Source of the DNA: Bigelowiella natans CCMP2755
Lineage: Eukaryota > Cercozoa > Chlorarachniophyceae
Reading direction: 5' to 3'
Assembly: GCA_000320545.1 (NCBI GenBank)
Contig: ADNK01001860.1
Span: 1-64,000, forward strand
Length of the DNA: 64,000 bases
The notes below the pieces were generated by a model. It made no database searches and was not told the origin of the DNA. It saw nothing but the letters and a program-made list of their open reading frames with translations. Within the stretch, counting starts at the first letter, position 1. Every line of letters starts with the position of its first letter. The position numbers were made by a program, and so were the translations under genes. This document shows positions 36,484 through 49,451 of this stretch, in pieces.

Positions 36484-38273
36484 TTACAGACTATCATGTA
36501 CCTCGGGAGATATTTTTGCATTAGCATCAGCGTGAGGATTTAAATTTCTTCCATCCACCCAGTGAGGGGGGACCATGAAGGTGAGATCCTCTCTTCGCAT
36601 TGCCCATAACTTCGATTGAAAATAAATTATAATAATGAAGGAAGTCAAGATAAAGATGCAAACAGATGCTGGAACTAAATTATAGACATCAAAATATTTG
36701 ATACGAAAGTGTACATTTGGGTTAGGCATTGGTAAGGACAAACGAGAAAAAGAATAAATTCGGACCTTTGGTCTGTAGTGTAAAAACACAGATGTATACC
36801 AATTACCATTGAAAGTGGATGGACGACTGAAGTATAAGCAGTTTTCTTACTCAGTAATCAGAAATCATATTACTATATATCTTATGGACACATGGTGGTG
36901 ATCGTATAGTTTGAAATTTACCCGTGAGATAGTTTTGCACTTTCATAAAAGAGAAGTTGTCCAGGCTTTAAAATGATCTTGTGCTCCTTCCCGTCATGAC
37001 CCTAAATTCCACGATAAAATTAGCAAGGATTTGCGGACAGCTATATAATCATATGTTCATGTACCACAATTTCGAGTGGCCATGGAGCTGTCTCTTGGTC
37101 GGGGTCAGATGCAATGTGCAAGATTCCACTCACTACATGCGTTTCGAGTTTGTCCAAATGCCATACTAAAGTACTGTTTACCAAGAATAGTGAATTGGTG
37201 CATAGGCCGAATAAAGTGTAGTGATAGCTACATGATGATTTAGATACATATAGTTACCTTTCATTAAGATAGAATCGTAGCCCATAGGCTCTCGATAGAG
37301 TGAGAGACATTCCCGCCTAATGCAGTGAAAGAAGTTTCAGCATGTCTCTAGTTTACATTCTGGGATCAGTTATGTATGAAGAAATACCCATTCTTCGTGA
37401 AGCTTTTGTAGCTCTCCAAGAATCTGAAACGGGAAATATTTATCTTAACAACGGGAAGGAGAGATGTTATGGCTGACGGCAACATAGCCATATTCTGAGC
37501 GAATAGGTGAAATTAGCTGCAGGCTTTCACAATTGGCCGACCCTATCGTTTTGCTCAGTTGTGTCCAAGAATCGAGGTTGTGGTTCAATGCCTGGTCGGG
37601 ATATTTATTCGTGAATTTACATCTGGCTAGCATTGTGATAAATTTCATCTTAGCGTTGTTAATTATTGCCCCACAGCATCTTATTTTTCCTGTCACTAAT
37701 GACTCACCATGAATGACTATTACCTGCTCTATCAACTTCCCTTTCAAAGGGGATAGATTCCAAAGGTTTATTTAGAGCTAATTCGCGTAGTTCTTTGTAG
37801 ATATGCTGGGAAAAATAGTATTATTATTATTCATGATAGAATCCCAAAATCAAGCACTGACAATGTAGCCACACCAAATGTAAATGGATAAAGAAAAAGA
37901 TGATTGCTCTTTCACCTCCGGAACATCGACAAGTTCAAATCCAAGGTCACTTATCTTGGGCACCGCCATCGATTGAATCTGATTGTTTTCACGGAGTGAT
38001 TACGCCATGCTACACTCTGGATTACATGGAGATATATCTCACCAGATTGAGCCAACTAAACCAGCGTTCGTCCCGATTGGAGATTTTTTCGAGCTTGCTT
38101 TCTTCCTGCGAAACCCACTCACTCCATCCCGGAGATGTATCCCAAGATTCAGGCGGCCAGCTGTTCCCAAACCTTTTCTGGTATTCCACCACACGATCGA
38201 CTTCTTGAACGCCATTGACACGCAGGACGCCAAAGAGCGACAGAAAACTCACAACTGCCACCCGCCTTATCAT
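36484..38273 (-). CDS. Secreted 2OG-Fe(II) oxygenase, prolyl-hydroxylase-like
   Basis: Ten exons join in phase: 38043-38273, 37916-37978, 37724-37805, 37478-37626, 37388-37423, 37258-37316, 37065-37173, 36922-37001, 36766-36826 and 36484-36609. They give 331 residues. The N-terminus MIRRVAVVSFLSLFGVLRVN is a signal peptide. The double-stranded beta-helix core is complete. RAYGLRFYLNESTLVWHLDK holds the H-x-D iron pair, followed by HVVSGILHI and APWPLEI. KPGQLLFYESAKLSHG holds the distal His, and RPSTFNGNW supplies the likely 2-oxoglutarate Arg. The end (SVFLHYRPK, then a VPPHW segment) also fits the family. These enzymes hydroxylate protein or small-molecule substrates using O2 and 2-oxoglutarate; the signal peptide puts this one in the ER, Golgi or outside. 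Introns are short and free of microsatellites. Confidence 0.85.
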
Positions 38274-38521
38274 TTCTGCATTAGCATAGGCGGGGAAGGT
38301 ATTTCTCATCCCAAAGATCACCACCCTTCTCGTTCGTTACGGGGGGAGAGAGAGAGAGAGAGAGAGAGAGATAGAAAATGTATGTGGTCGTGCTCCTAAC
38401 ATCGACGACGAAGAATAATTCCATTTTGGGGGGGAAATCAAGGTGATTTTCGGTATAAGACGCGTACCTACTATTGTCGCAGGCATGGAACAATCACCGA
38501 ATTATTAATTGTAGGATTCAG

Positions 38522-39563
38522 ATGTCACGGCGACAGCAGCAGGCCTTCGTGTACTCGGATGCGGCCTCCCTCGGGTCTAAACAATGCCACAATTGTGGGG
38601 AGGTAGACTGTATAAAATAACCTATGTGATCCATTCACGTGTGCTTATTATTGCAGGGAGATGGCGTGACGGTAAAAGACTTCCGTGACAACGAATTCTA
38701 CTGTCAGGTGAGCCGTAAAAACCAGCTGCACCATACTTTTCTATCTAATTACTTTAATGTTGCAGCTGTGTTGGGAGAGACGTCTTGGATTTGGGTTCGG
38801 GAATGCTATAGCCTTAAAAGGCTCTCCGATGCAACGCCTTAGTCGTAGAATTTTTCATAACGACCAACGCACGTTCGAAATCAACAGAATAAATCGCCGA
38901 GAGCTTCGTGCCCTTGTCATAGGCGGTCTAAAAGATATGAGGAGGAGAAATATGTCTCCCTCCATTCACATTGTATTTCTATCTGGTGTTCCTGGAGCGG
39001 GTAAGTCAACGCAATTTCACAATTTGAGGATGCTAACGGAAGCGAGAAAATTGGCAAATACCAAGATGATAAACTGGTCTCGCGAGACAGCAAAATGTGT
39101 CGATTTGTCCGGCAAGATATTACACGAAAGAGTTTTATTCCAAAAATTTATCTCAATGATCCATGTAAAGGGCAGCGCTCCTCAAAGATCGACCTGCATC
39201 ATTGACGGTTTCATCAAATCTCACTCATGCATATTAATGATCCGAGAAATAGCGAAACAATTTCGTACTGCAGGCTATTCATCGGTTGTTTCCGTAGTTA
39301 CACTAGTCGTTGACAAGCATATTTCAATTAACCGGCAGCTTGCTAGAGGAAAGGCAGGTGGAAGCTGCAACGGCTACCTCCTCGCTACTGATCTCGATGA
39401 GGTAAAGTCGAGTGCCCGGTATGAACGTTTTGAAAACCTGGAGAACGTCTTGAGGAAGACTTTAGAAACGAATAACTTGGTGAAACACAAGCAAATTGAT
39501 GCTAGGATACCCGTGAAGGATATAACAAAAGCGATAGTTACATATCTCCATCAATATAATTGA
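38522..39563 (+). CDS. P-loop nucleotide (adenylate kinase-like) kinase
   Basis: Three exons (38522-38602, 38657-38707, 38766-39563) join in phase to give 309 residues. A Walker A motif, FLSGVPGAGKSTQ, lies near residues 118-128. Further on, STCIIDGFIKS is the DGF(P) block of adenylate-kinase-like enzymes. A C-terminal segment, SARYERFENLENVL...HKQIDARIPV, matches the RYE.F.....L / H.IDA lid and helix pattern of the same fold. The N-terminal 110 residues have a CHNCGE pair and two further Cys (YCQLCWERR), which could bind zinc; this is unusual for NMP kinases. The substrate is unresolved. The second and third exons are tiny or large respectively, and both splice cleanly. Confidence 0.65.
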
Positions 39564-40805
39564 GTTCGGTATCCTTAATGGACATTATTTCTTTACAGTA
39601 GTCAACCTCAACAATGCGCCAATCATTGCTGCCGCTCAGGTGTGTTTGAGCAGCTCACACCATCGTTTCAAGTCGACAGTTTTAGATGTGTAGTAGCAAC
39701 ATTACTAGCTTTGTCGCGCATGCTGCTTTGTTTCACCTAGCAGACATACTACTTCTGCTAATAGCTGAAAATGGCAGCCGCTAGTGATCTAGTGATGTAC
39801 ACACTTACGACAAAATCCATTGCTCATGTAAGATGAACATTAGCGCAGTGTGCAGGGTCTTAGTGGTATGGTCGTAGGACATGAAAATCAGCACAATACG
39901 TTGGAAGTACGTATCGCATCAGGCGACGCTATAAACTTATAACAGCGGTAATTGCATCTAGGCATGTGGAGCTTTCAAAATACTCTGCTACCTCGTAGTA
40001 CTTCTGGTCATCCAAATCTCCATTTAGTGTGTAACTCATATGTTCGTGTTTGGTAAACATCTATAATAAATATACAATTTATGGAGGTAAGGTGCAAAAC
40101 GGGTGGTTAGAAGCAAGACCTTACGGAGGATACTCACTCAAAGGACGATTCAACATCAGAAATAGATGAGAATCAAGTGTGGAAAGATTTTGAAAGGAAA
40201 ACGTGTAAAAGTTTAGTAACTATACTGATTCATATGATACCTCCCTCCAGACTGTGGAAGACTCAAAGAACTAGGAGATTGCCGTCGCTACGCAACGAAA
40301 GGCTGAAAACAACCTAGCATCAAGTGTTCCGAACTGAAAGAGGAAATTTTTCTTGCTCGGAAATTTACTCAGTGCTACATCGACTTCCTTTTCTCAATGT
40401 GACCGATGGCATTCATTAAAATGATTCAAGCGATCAGCACGAGTGATGTAATTGCAAAGATTCCGTCCCATTCTTGATGGACGGCGAGCACTTGCTGCTG
40501 CAAAATCAGACGACGCTTTGATGCTCCGACGCTAAACAAGATCGTATCGACGTTTTGGTCAAACTTGGTTGTCGCATGTGTGAAACAGTATGGGTTTGTT
40601 TAAAACAACCGACAGTAACGGGGATTGATCATCTTTCCAGCCAAAGAAGATAAACCACTACCAGACAGAGTCCTCCACGCGTCTCCTAGTGCGCTTGGGT
40701 TCAATGGCGTCATACTAGCTATTATTCCACAATCGTTATGGCACACCTTTAAACTATACAGCATACGTTCCGATTACGATATTCTGTGAGGCGGTTTTGG
40801 TTGGA
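39564..40805. other. Intergenic region, no gene recognised
   Basis: No open frame with family-like sequence or splice-consistent exons is seen. The last few hundred bases before 40806 presumably contain the promoter of the zinc-finger gene. Confidence 0.6.
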
Positions 40806-41606
40806 ATGAGAACGGAACCGTGGATTGCATTGAAATTACCATGTACGAGGGGCGGATACCTAGAATATGCTCTGCTCCTATGGCTGATCTCAATTGGAGG
40901 CAGAGCTTGTTGTGTCGCAGAACAGTTGACGCTGGGTAGGACTCAGAGCTGGTATCCTACCAATAGCCTTAGGCGCTCATTCTTGTGCCGTCTTCGAGGT
41001 GGTGGTAGGAAAGGGAAGGAGAACAAGCATTCGAAAGCAGAGTTGGCTATGAAGATGAAGGCAGCAACACAAAACAAAGGTCAATGATATTCGAATTCTA
41101 ATGGTTCAATGTAAGGGTACACAAGTGATAACAATTGTATTTTTTTTTAACAAAATCCACTCTCCGCTTATGGTACACGCTGCTGATCGGCTAATTATAA
41201 AGGAGGAGGAAAGGTAAGCTGAAGTTCATAAAACTTTGATATATCTTGTCTGATGGAAAAATGCATCAATAAACAGGATGGGCTAAAGGACCGTCTAGGT
41301 GGTGAAGCTGGACACTCGAAATTCGAGTGTAAAGTATGTGGAGTGCGATCTCCAAGCATTGTCTCATTGAAAATTCATCATGAAGCGAAGGTATCAAGAA
41401 TCTGAATTGTGTAAAGATACTTAAAATAGGAGGTCTGATTTGCTGGTGTGTTCACAACCCAGCATCCCAAAATCCGCTTTGATCCGGAAGCATTTGCCGA
41501 GAACGTTCACGAAAAATTTGGAGGTACAACAAAGGGCGTAGCTGTCCAAGGAACACAGAGAAATGCCAAGAAGAAGAAAAAAGAAAAAAAAACCAAAGAT
41601 TCTTAG
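40806..41606 (+). CDS. Small zinc-finger protein, ZNF706/At2g23090-like, with N-terminal hydrophobic leader
   Basis: Four exons join in phase: 40806-41079, 41203-41213, 41277-41390 and 41463-41606, giving 180 residues. The core resembles the ZNF706/4F5-related group. A Lys/Ala-rich stretch (KHSKAELAMKMKAATQNKG) leads into FECKVCGVRSPSIVSLKIHH, whose Cys pair and His residues continue to EAKHPKIRF, giving a C2H2 zinc finger. The second exon is only 11 nt (GGA GGA AAG plus a phase-completing GA), bounded by AG and GTAAGC. The first exon adds a hydrophobic stretch (YALLLWLISIGG) and a FLCRLRGGG segment not typical of the family, so targeting to the secretory route or plastid is possible. The C-terminus is very Lys-rich. 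Confidence 0.75.
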
Positions 41607-42422
41607 CTGTGTAAATAGTTCAGCAGCTTGCAGCAGTACATATATTACGATGTGATGAGGCTACCATATGACCAGATATTAGATTACAGCTTCGCAGGTT
41701 ACCCGACCTTGAAAAATGGTCAAGCACGTGATGATAAATAATTGCGGGCAAGATACAGAGGAAGGGCACATCGCATCGTATACGTCTGTCATCGTGGTAG
41801 TCGATTAAAACTCTCAAAACTGAGTAGATTGTGTAATTAATCGTAATGCAACACACCGTATGTGCATGCTACAACATATTTAAAAAAAAAAATGCATAAA
41901 TGACGAGCACACGATGACAATTTAAATGACCCGAATTGTGACTCTTATGAGCCATGATGTACATGCAACATGATGACTACCATCTGTGCGAATCGCATAA
42001 GCGTGCTAATATTGCGAAACAATGCTTTATACATTGGTCATTGTTCACTGTTCATCATTCCTGACCAAAGCCAGTTCGAGGCGCTGCGTTTTGTGCACTG
42101 CAAGTGTCTTGCAATGTTTTGGAAGCGCAGTTCATTGTTCATTGTTCATTGCTTTGGGAAGTTCCTTCCATTGTTTGTGCTGTTTCAGGACAGTCATGCA
42201 TGTGGGGACGTGCGATGCATGCAAAACCCGCTTAGCTATATAGCCAGAATTCAAAACCTGCTTCCCTCCTTTTCAATTTGCCCTCTGCTCTACAATGCTA
42301 TGCCGAAATGATTCAAAGTGTGAAGCAGCTCATCTGTCATTGCTCTCATTGAACCAGACATCCCCACAATTTTGCGCCAGATGATAGACATGCAATGTGA
42401 TATATGTATACTGTATATATCT

Positions 42423-42459
<37 letters not shown>

Positions 42460-43402
42460 ACATTGCTGTGTCTATTATTCCACAGGGAATCCATGTAATC
42501 CAGGCTCGATTCTGGTGGCGCAAGCTCCTGTGAGCAAAGCTAGAAAGTGTGATGTGCTGAGTTGCATTGTGTCCATTGTGGCAAGCACGCAGGCACCGCT
42601 GCGCTGTTTGACATGCGTGTGCACGTGTGCACGATGTGTGTTGGATGTTCAAAGTCGCGGCCTGTATACCTGTCTAGCTGTGTTGCCATTTGTGCAACCA
42701 ATGTGGTCAAGGTTTTGGACAATGTATAAATGAAACAATGAAACAATTACAATGAACTACATTTCCAAAATGCGTTACAAGACATTCGCAGTGTATGAAC
42801 AACCAACTGATCAACATCATCGACGTCGACAACAATGATGGAGCAGGATGATGATGATGCTGAACGAGATTGGTAGCTGTAGTAGCACTTTCACCTCATC
42901 ATTTCAAAGGAATGATGGCGCCTTCTTGTTTCTTCCCGAAAGCGATCATCAGTGCCGCATTCGAGCATTATGCTTGTGTGTGTCGTGCATGCTGCTGCAA
43001 TGACGTGCCACGCGTGTCTTGCAAAGTCAGATGCAAAACAACAAAATGATGCAATTTTGTAGAATGATGCATGGCTGTGGTGTACGTGCACCTAGCCGCA
43101 CGCATGGAACGCAAATTTGCACAGCCTGTGCACGTGTGTGAGACGGACATGGTGCATGAATGAATTGCATTTTGTCCATCGACGGCCGTCCCAATGTGGC
43201 TGCACACATGCACACTTGTTCACATCGACATGTGATGTTCACATTGTGTGTGGCAGCAATGAATTACAAATTTATTACTGCCACACACATGTTGTGATGG
43301 ACTAGCTTTGTTCGCTTACTGACGCTTCGTTTGCGACCCTGTTTTGTTACGGAAATTTACATGAATAGTGTCAGAATGCAACAACATGTTCTCATCTCCT
43401 AA
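41607..43402. other. Intergenic repeat region
   Basis: Bases 42045-42145 hold an inverted copy of the repeat seen at 12.5-13.1 and 16.9-17.5 kb (CATTGTTCATTGTTCATTG, GTGTCTTGCAATGTTTTGGA, CCAGTTCGAGG). Bases 42720-42790 hold a short direct copy of one block. A TA tract spans 42426-42458. No gene is supported. Confidence 0.6.
42045..42145 (+). repeat. Inverted short copy of the ankyrin-associated dispersed repeat
   Basis: Shares ACTGCAAGTGTCTTGCAATG, GTTTTGGAAG and CATTGTTCATTGTTCATTG, in opposite orientation, with the blocks at 12.7, 16.9 and 17.2 kb. Confidence 0.8.
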
Positions 43403-45102
43403 TCAGAAGTATCGTTTCAATGCGATTTTCTCATCTTCCTGGAATTTTTCTCTGGTAAATCGAATCTTTGGGAATGTTTTCAGTGTGGCGAACATCGAGC
43501 CGCCCCTCCAGGATGCATCTTTCCTACGAAGAGCAGGTACAAGCTTGACATCCGCCAAAGTATGGAACGTCTCCGTATTATGAAATAGCTCCTTGTGAGC
43601 GGACACGTGATGTTTGCTGAATTCTTTGTAGAGATCGTAGAGTTCAGCCTGTACCCGTTGCGCAAATCCCGGAATTTCAGTTACTTCACCAGCAATCACC
43701 ACATTTTCGATCAATATCTTGGAAATGTAACCATCGCACATATTGATACTCTTGAAGAGTAGATCCTGGACGCCAAGTTCTTTGCATTGACGTCCTAAGA
43801 TGTGGGATGGTGCGAAAAGCGCCTCCGGGGAGACGAATCGTAGTTGATCATGGATTTGTATTATTTCTCCGTCATCACCCTTTGGTAGCTCATACAGCAT
43901 CGATTCGTCTAGTTTCAAATGCTTTTTCTCCTCTGCTAAGAGAGAGGGATAGTCTTTTGCTTGTTTCTGATTTGAAAGCATGCGCTTCCCCAATCTCTGC
44001 AGATGCTGCTTCTGTTTGCGAGCAATATCCGCTGGCTTTTCATCTTTGGCAACAACGCTGTCGATTTTTTCTTTGAGCTTGGAGGGGTCTAGGCAAGTCA
44101 AGAGCTGATGTAGTACAAATCGTTTCAAGGTTTTATGAGACAAAATCTCGCATTAAAGGTGAGTAATGGGATGTCCTCATATTTGTTTTGAAATTGAAAA
44201 TATGCTTTTTGTTTTCTTTCTACCTCTTCTTGCCGTTGTTTACTATCGGACTTGGTGGGAACATGATTTCGAAGGAGCGTTTCCTTACTGCCATGGCGGA
44301 TTAAGAAGCATGATTTCTCCCTTATATCCTCCATAATGGGAGCCCAGGACACATCTGTGGACTCTTTAACGTCGCTCTTCAGACCTGCTTTCATAACTTC
44401 GGTGACTGTCTTCCCTCCCAACTTTGTATTGATGATAGCATGCGTCAACGCAAATCCTCTGTAGACTGGAACTGCATAACAGATGTCACCTGACGTGAGT
44501 AAAACTATTCCTGTTGATATTCCTGAGTCGAAAAGGGCCATAGTCCCGCGATTCCCAAGGCTAAGACTGGGCATTCTGAACTCGGTGAACAATGTTCGAC
44601 ATAACTTTATGCGATATTCTTCGGAGCTCATAGGACTATCCATAACCAAGACTGGATAGTTGGGGTGTGTGCCAACCTTCAACTCGTTGACGAATATATG
44701 GCGGAATAAAACGATCATGGCTTCCCATTCCACAATACGTCCCTCTTTGATAGGGTAGGTAATCTGTAGTCCTTCGGTTGATTCTCCAGCTTTGTGCATA
44801 TTTTTGAGCCTATCCAATGCGTCTTGGCCCACCAATACAGTCCCATTGTTTTCTTCTCCAGCTACCTGCCCTGCACTTGTGGTTGGACGGCTTTTTACAT
44901 CAGCATGGTTATCCTTTGCTGCTGAAGAATTGAAGGGATTTCGGTTGGATTTGTCGGACACAAGTACAGCAGGAATACAGCAACGAGGAGTTTCCTCCCC
45001 AGACCATCCTGCTTTGATGAAGTCAGTGCTGTAATCCACTACGATTACGCCGACGTGTTCCTTGGATCCCGATACTTTCACCTTCTTGCCAGCCGATGTC
45101 AT
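43403..45102 (-). CDS. Divergent actin-related protein
   Basis: Two exons (44224-45102 and 43403-44146) join in phase across a 77-nt intron that contains a TACTCAC branch-point-like site, giving 540 residues. The N-terminal half has the actin fold pattern: VIVVDYSTDFIKAGWSGEE, VGQDALDRL, ITYPIKEGRIVEWEAMIVLF, YPVLVMDSPMSSEEYRIKL and MALFDSGISTGIVLLTSGD. The C-terminal half has MLYELPKGDDGEIIQI, FVSPEALFAPSHI and NVVIAGEVTEIPGFAQRVQ, in place of the actin YELPDG, CPE.LF.PS and N+VLSGG.T..PG segments. Between them lies a charged, probably helical insertion of about 100 residues (around 44000-44250), longer than in conventional actin. The ATP-contact glycines are partly changed (SGGTT becomes AGEVT), so nucleotide binding may be lost. 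Such inserts occur in nuclear ARPs of chromatin remodellers, but I cannot assign a numbered ARP. Confidence 0.8.
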
Positions 45103-45668
45103 TGTCAGACTATTCACCTAAATTCGCCTTTCAGACGATAAACTGCCTTCGTGTGTACGGTAGGTTAGCGGCAAGGTAGGCCAAGAACACAGCTGCGTAT
45201 TCTTATGGCGATCGTGCAGGAAGGGGCAGGGGCAACTACTTGTAGTGACTCCAGGCGAAACGCCTGCCGATATTGAATTGTCAATCGCAATTCGCCGAGA
45301 AGGATTTTCTGGGTTCCGAAGCTCCAAAAGGCATCGGAACCCATGGCATCTACCAACACAGCACATCCCGTCCTGGGAAATAACACCGGGAAGAAAAAAT
45401 GTAGGCTGAAAAATACAGAAGACATCCCATATTTGTGTTTCATAATTGGATTTACGTTGTATTCCAAAGCTGATACAGAAAGATTCGATCTGAAAGCGTG
45501 TGAGGCCGAGGCTCTTCAACCCTTTTGCGTCTACGTGCTTACCGACGACAGGCAGACGACATCCGGAAAGAAGAAAGGCCTCCTCCCAGTCCCAGTGTGT
45601 TCACAACGTCTTTTCACTGCCTGCACGTTTCCCTACTGGAAAGATAACCTCGTCAAGACTACGCTGTC
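45103..45668. promoter_or_regulatory. Shared divergent upstream region of ARP and transporter genes (inferred)
   Basis: 566 bp lie between the minus-strand ARP start and the plus-strand transporter start. A 155-codon open frame crosses it and the transporter's first exon in a different frame; it is not convincing as a gene. No promoter motif was recognised. Confidence 0.35.
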
Positions 45669-47469
45669 ATGCCTCGTAAAGGGGAGCAAGCGCCGTTGCT
45701 GTCCGCAACTCAGCGTGATTCTTCGCAAAATGGTATCACTGCCAACCTTATCTTCTCTTGCCTCGGAAACACGTTCGAGTGGTACGACTTCGCAGTGCTT
45801 GGATTTATAGCACCAGAACTCAGTAGGGTAATGCGAGGACAGCAACTTATTGTGATTAGGAGGAGGAGGAGGAGGAGGAGGAGGAGGAGGAAGGCTGTGG
45901 ATATGATGCTCAGTTGGTCTAATTGTTTCCTCCCAATAATCAGGAGATCTTTCCCAGTAACGATGCTTCTACAGGCCTTATCGAGGCGTTCAGCGTCTAT
46001 GCCGTGTACTTACACCATGATTACCCTGTCGTGACTACCATCTTAAATCACAAATCGTAACGACAATCAGGGCCTTCCTCTGCAGGCCGATCTCTGGAGT
46101 TTTGCTTGGTTTCCTTGGGGACAAGTGCGTGCGACATACATTTCTTTGAATTCTTCTCTGTTCATATTTTATGAGAATGGCGAGGAAGAGAGGGAGAGGG
46201 GGAGGGAGAAAATTCAGAAAGAAGAGAGATGGTGATCTGATGACGGAAGTGGCTGGTGATATAGTAGTGCCGATTGTGCTGTTGGTCCTTTACTTTCCCT
46301 CTCATCAGTTATAATAACGTATTTTTCCGTTAGGTGGGGGAGAAAGAACACAATTACCCTTGCACTTGGTACTTTGGAAGGCAGCATTTTTTTCCCTCCT
46401 ATATTTCTTACATGAATATTTTAACACTATCTTTGAACGATTGAGAAGAAATTTGAAGTCATGGTTTTCTTTTAAGCAATAATGGGGTTTGCAACTCTAT
46501 TGGCTGGAGCAACTCCGGGGTATACTACGCTAGGAGAGAAATCAGAATTGAACGAGAAAGGAAGAAGAATATGAAGGAGAAGAAACAGTTGCGCCTTGTA
46601 CACGCGTCACCATCAAAATTCACCAGTGCATGTCGGACTGTTTGCCAAATACTACATTATAAAATTCACGGGCAATAATAATGCTACATTTAACCACCAG
46701 GTTCCAAACTATCGGCATTTGGAGCCCCATTCTTCTCTGCATTGCACGGGTAGGTCTCTTTCCCCCCTTCCTTCCCCTCTCGCTTTCGGATGCTACCAAT
46801 ACCCGGAAGAAGAAGAAGAAGAAGAAGAAGAAGAAGAAGAAACATTTACTTAAAGGATATTGAAGGAAATGTCCTGTAAGTATGAATTCGCTGAAAAATC
46901 GATGGTCTGCTGCTATTATCACTATATAAAGATGTTGCAAGGACTGTCAGTCGGAGCACAATCTACGGGATCAATTCTCCTTGTCTTGGTACAATGATTT
47001 CTTCCGAGTTTGTCTCTTCGATGATAGCAACAATGATGATGATGACGATGAGGATAAATTTGGTGATTGAGAAAGAGGAGGAGGAGGAGGAGGAGGAGGA
47101 GGAGGAGGCGTTGAAAATTAAAGTGTCAGTGTTGATATGAAGTCATTTTTTTTTAGGAGAAATCAGCCTACGAACGACATGGACTCCTAACTTCAGTGCT
47201 TATCGCATCCCAGCTATGTAAGACAACAGACAACAGACAACCCACGTAGTAGTAACAACGACGATTTCGACAAGGGAATAGCATTGTACTATGCTCCCTG
47301 CCTTCCAACTTCTTCCACCGTTGTGACTCATTGACTGACAATAAAACGATATACTACGACTACTTCGGTACTACTCAGCTGGCTTTATCCTTGGAGGACT
47401 CATTCCTGCAGTTATGAGGTATTTATGGTTGCTATAACAATTAGGCAGATTTATCATCACCATCAACAA

Positions 47470-47504
<35 letters not shown>

Positions 47505-49410
47505 CTCACCATAATTATGGTGGTTGGGTAGACTGTGGCTCACCCCGGAAGCTATGCAATCCTATGGGTGGAGAATAGCGCTCTGGATCGGTGCGGCACC
47601 AATCATTGTTGTGCAAGTGTATATATCATCATCATCATCGTCGTCGTCGTCGTCGTCGATGCTGTTGTTTTGCTCTTGTTGTTTTCATCCCCATAACCGT
47701 TATTAGGCCTGATTCCTTGTGTCATCACGTTCATCACGCATAAGGTAGGACGATAACGATATACGGCTTGATGATGATTTACTCCTATTGACTAATTAGT
47801 AGTAGGAGAAGGAGATACTAGTGATAGTAGAAGTAGCAGTGTATATGTCATTGTTTCGTATTTGTCATGTGTGGCCTAATTTCTTGGGCGGGGGGGGGGC
47901 TTTGTTAGGACGTGTCAGATGAATACACAGAAAGTCAGAGATCTGAAGGGAGACAGCAATCCAATGGTGAGCCCCCCCCTTCCCCTTATTTTCTCTATGT
48001 GCGTGTTATCTCTGAATCGATTATTCAGCATATGTGTTAGCATCATCATTATCATCATCATCATCATCATCATTCCCGTCATCATCACCATCTACCCATT
48101 TTATCAACACGTGATGCTTTTCGTTCTGCAAGGGAACGATGGAGGAGAAATAGACGGAGGGCATGCGCCATTAAATCGCGAGCAGAAGGCTCCCAGTTTA
48201 AAGCTAGATCTTGTAATAGGAACAATACTTACAACAATTCTAGTTAATCCGTATCTGTGCCTCTCCCCCCTCCCCGAATCATACTCACCCTCTTATGATG
48301 AGGAATCGATGCATTCGGTCGATGTAGAGTGTTGATCTAAACCTCCCCTTATTAACAAATAGTGCGGAATCTTGCTAGCCATCGGAATTTACGTTGGAGG
48401 AGCTCTTAGTAAGAAATACTGCGATGATGTTGAAATTTGACCAGTTTTGCTGGAAAAAGCTCTTTAAGCTATGGTGGTGGTGGTAATGATGATGATGATG
48501 ATGATGGTGATGATGGTGATGATGGATCGTTGGATACGGTCCATGATTTCGCCTTGATGAGAGTGAAAATCTTAAGAAGTTGACTCTGCAACGTTGACCT
48601 ACTGGTTCTTATCTTCTCTATTATATAACCCCCCCCCCCCCCCCAGGTCGATCCCTACCTGATCGGAATGGCTGCAAGGTCGTCGTAGTCGATGTTGTCG
48701 ATTTATTGCCTGTGCTTGTTGCCGCAGCTTGTCTATCACGAATGAAGCAGCTTCTATCACCACCGCCACCACCACCACCACCACCACCACCACCACCACC
48801 ACCCACACATTGGAATTACATCCAAGTAGCATCCACCACCCAGAAAAAGCAGCTTGCGGCCATCGAATAGTTGCGTCGTTGTCACTGACTGACCTCATCG
48901 TTCCTGATTTATTATCATGTGGTTAGGGGTGTGAACGCTGTTCTCGCTGCGCCTCTCTGTCTGTGGCTCTTCTCCTCACCGTCACTTCTCCGATATGCTG
49001 TAGTGGTAATCGATAGTGCTGCCTCGCTTGTTGTAAAAGGGGAGATTGGCGGAGTGCAGTTGATGGATAATGAAGACTAGGATAATAAACATATTCATGC
49101 TGATGGTTATGATGATGATCTGTCGCTACTACTACGGGTGCCTTCTTGGTTCTCCTTTTCTCTGGAAATATGCCTTAGACGCTGCTGGTAGGGCATAATG
49201 TGGGATGAGGCGGAGCTGCGTTTTGATCGAATCATATTCTCTCTCGCCTGATCACATCCTTTTCGACTATCTTTAAAACCACATCAGATGGCTGTGATGC
49301 TGCCGTTCCTTGCATTTGATTTCGTGTCTACGACGAAAATACTCGTTCCGTATTTCCCTGCAGGTGGTGGGGGGAGGCATAATGAAGAGAGGGGGATAGA
49401 GAGAGAGGGG

Positions 49411-49451
<41 letters not shown>

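Noticed and set aside
44125-44224. Apparent frameshift splitting the actin-related gene into two open frames
   Set aside because: A 77-nt GT-AG intron (44147-44223) with a TACTCAC site joins both frames exactly in phase, so the gene is intact.
45343-45810. 155-codon open frame upstream of the transporter
   Set aside because: It overlaps the first transporter exon in another frame, has no family-like sequence and lies in the divergent promoter region.
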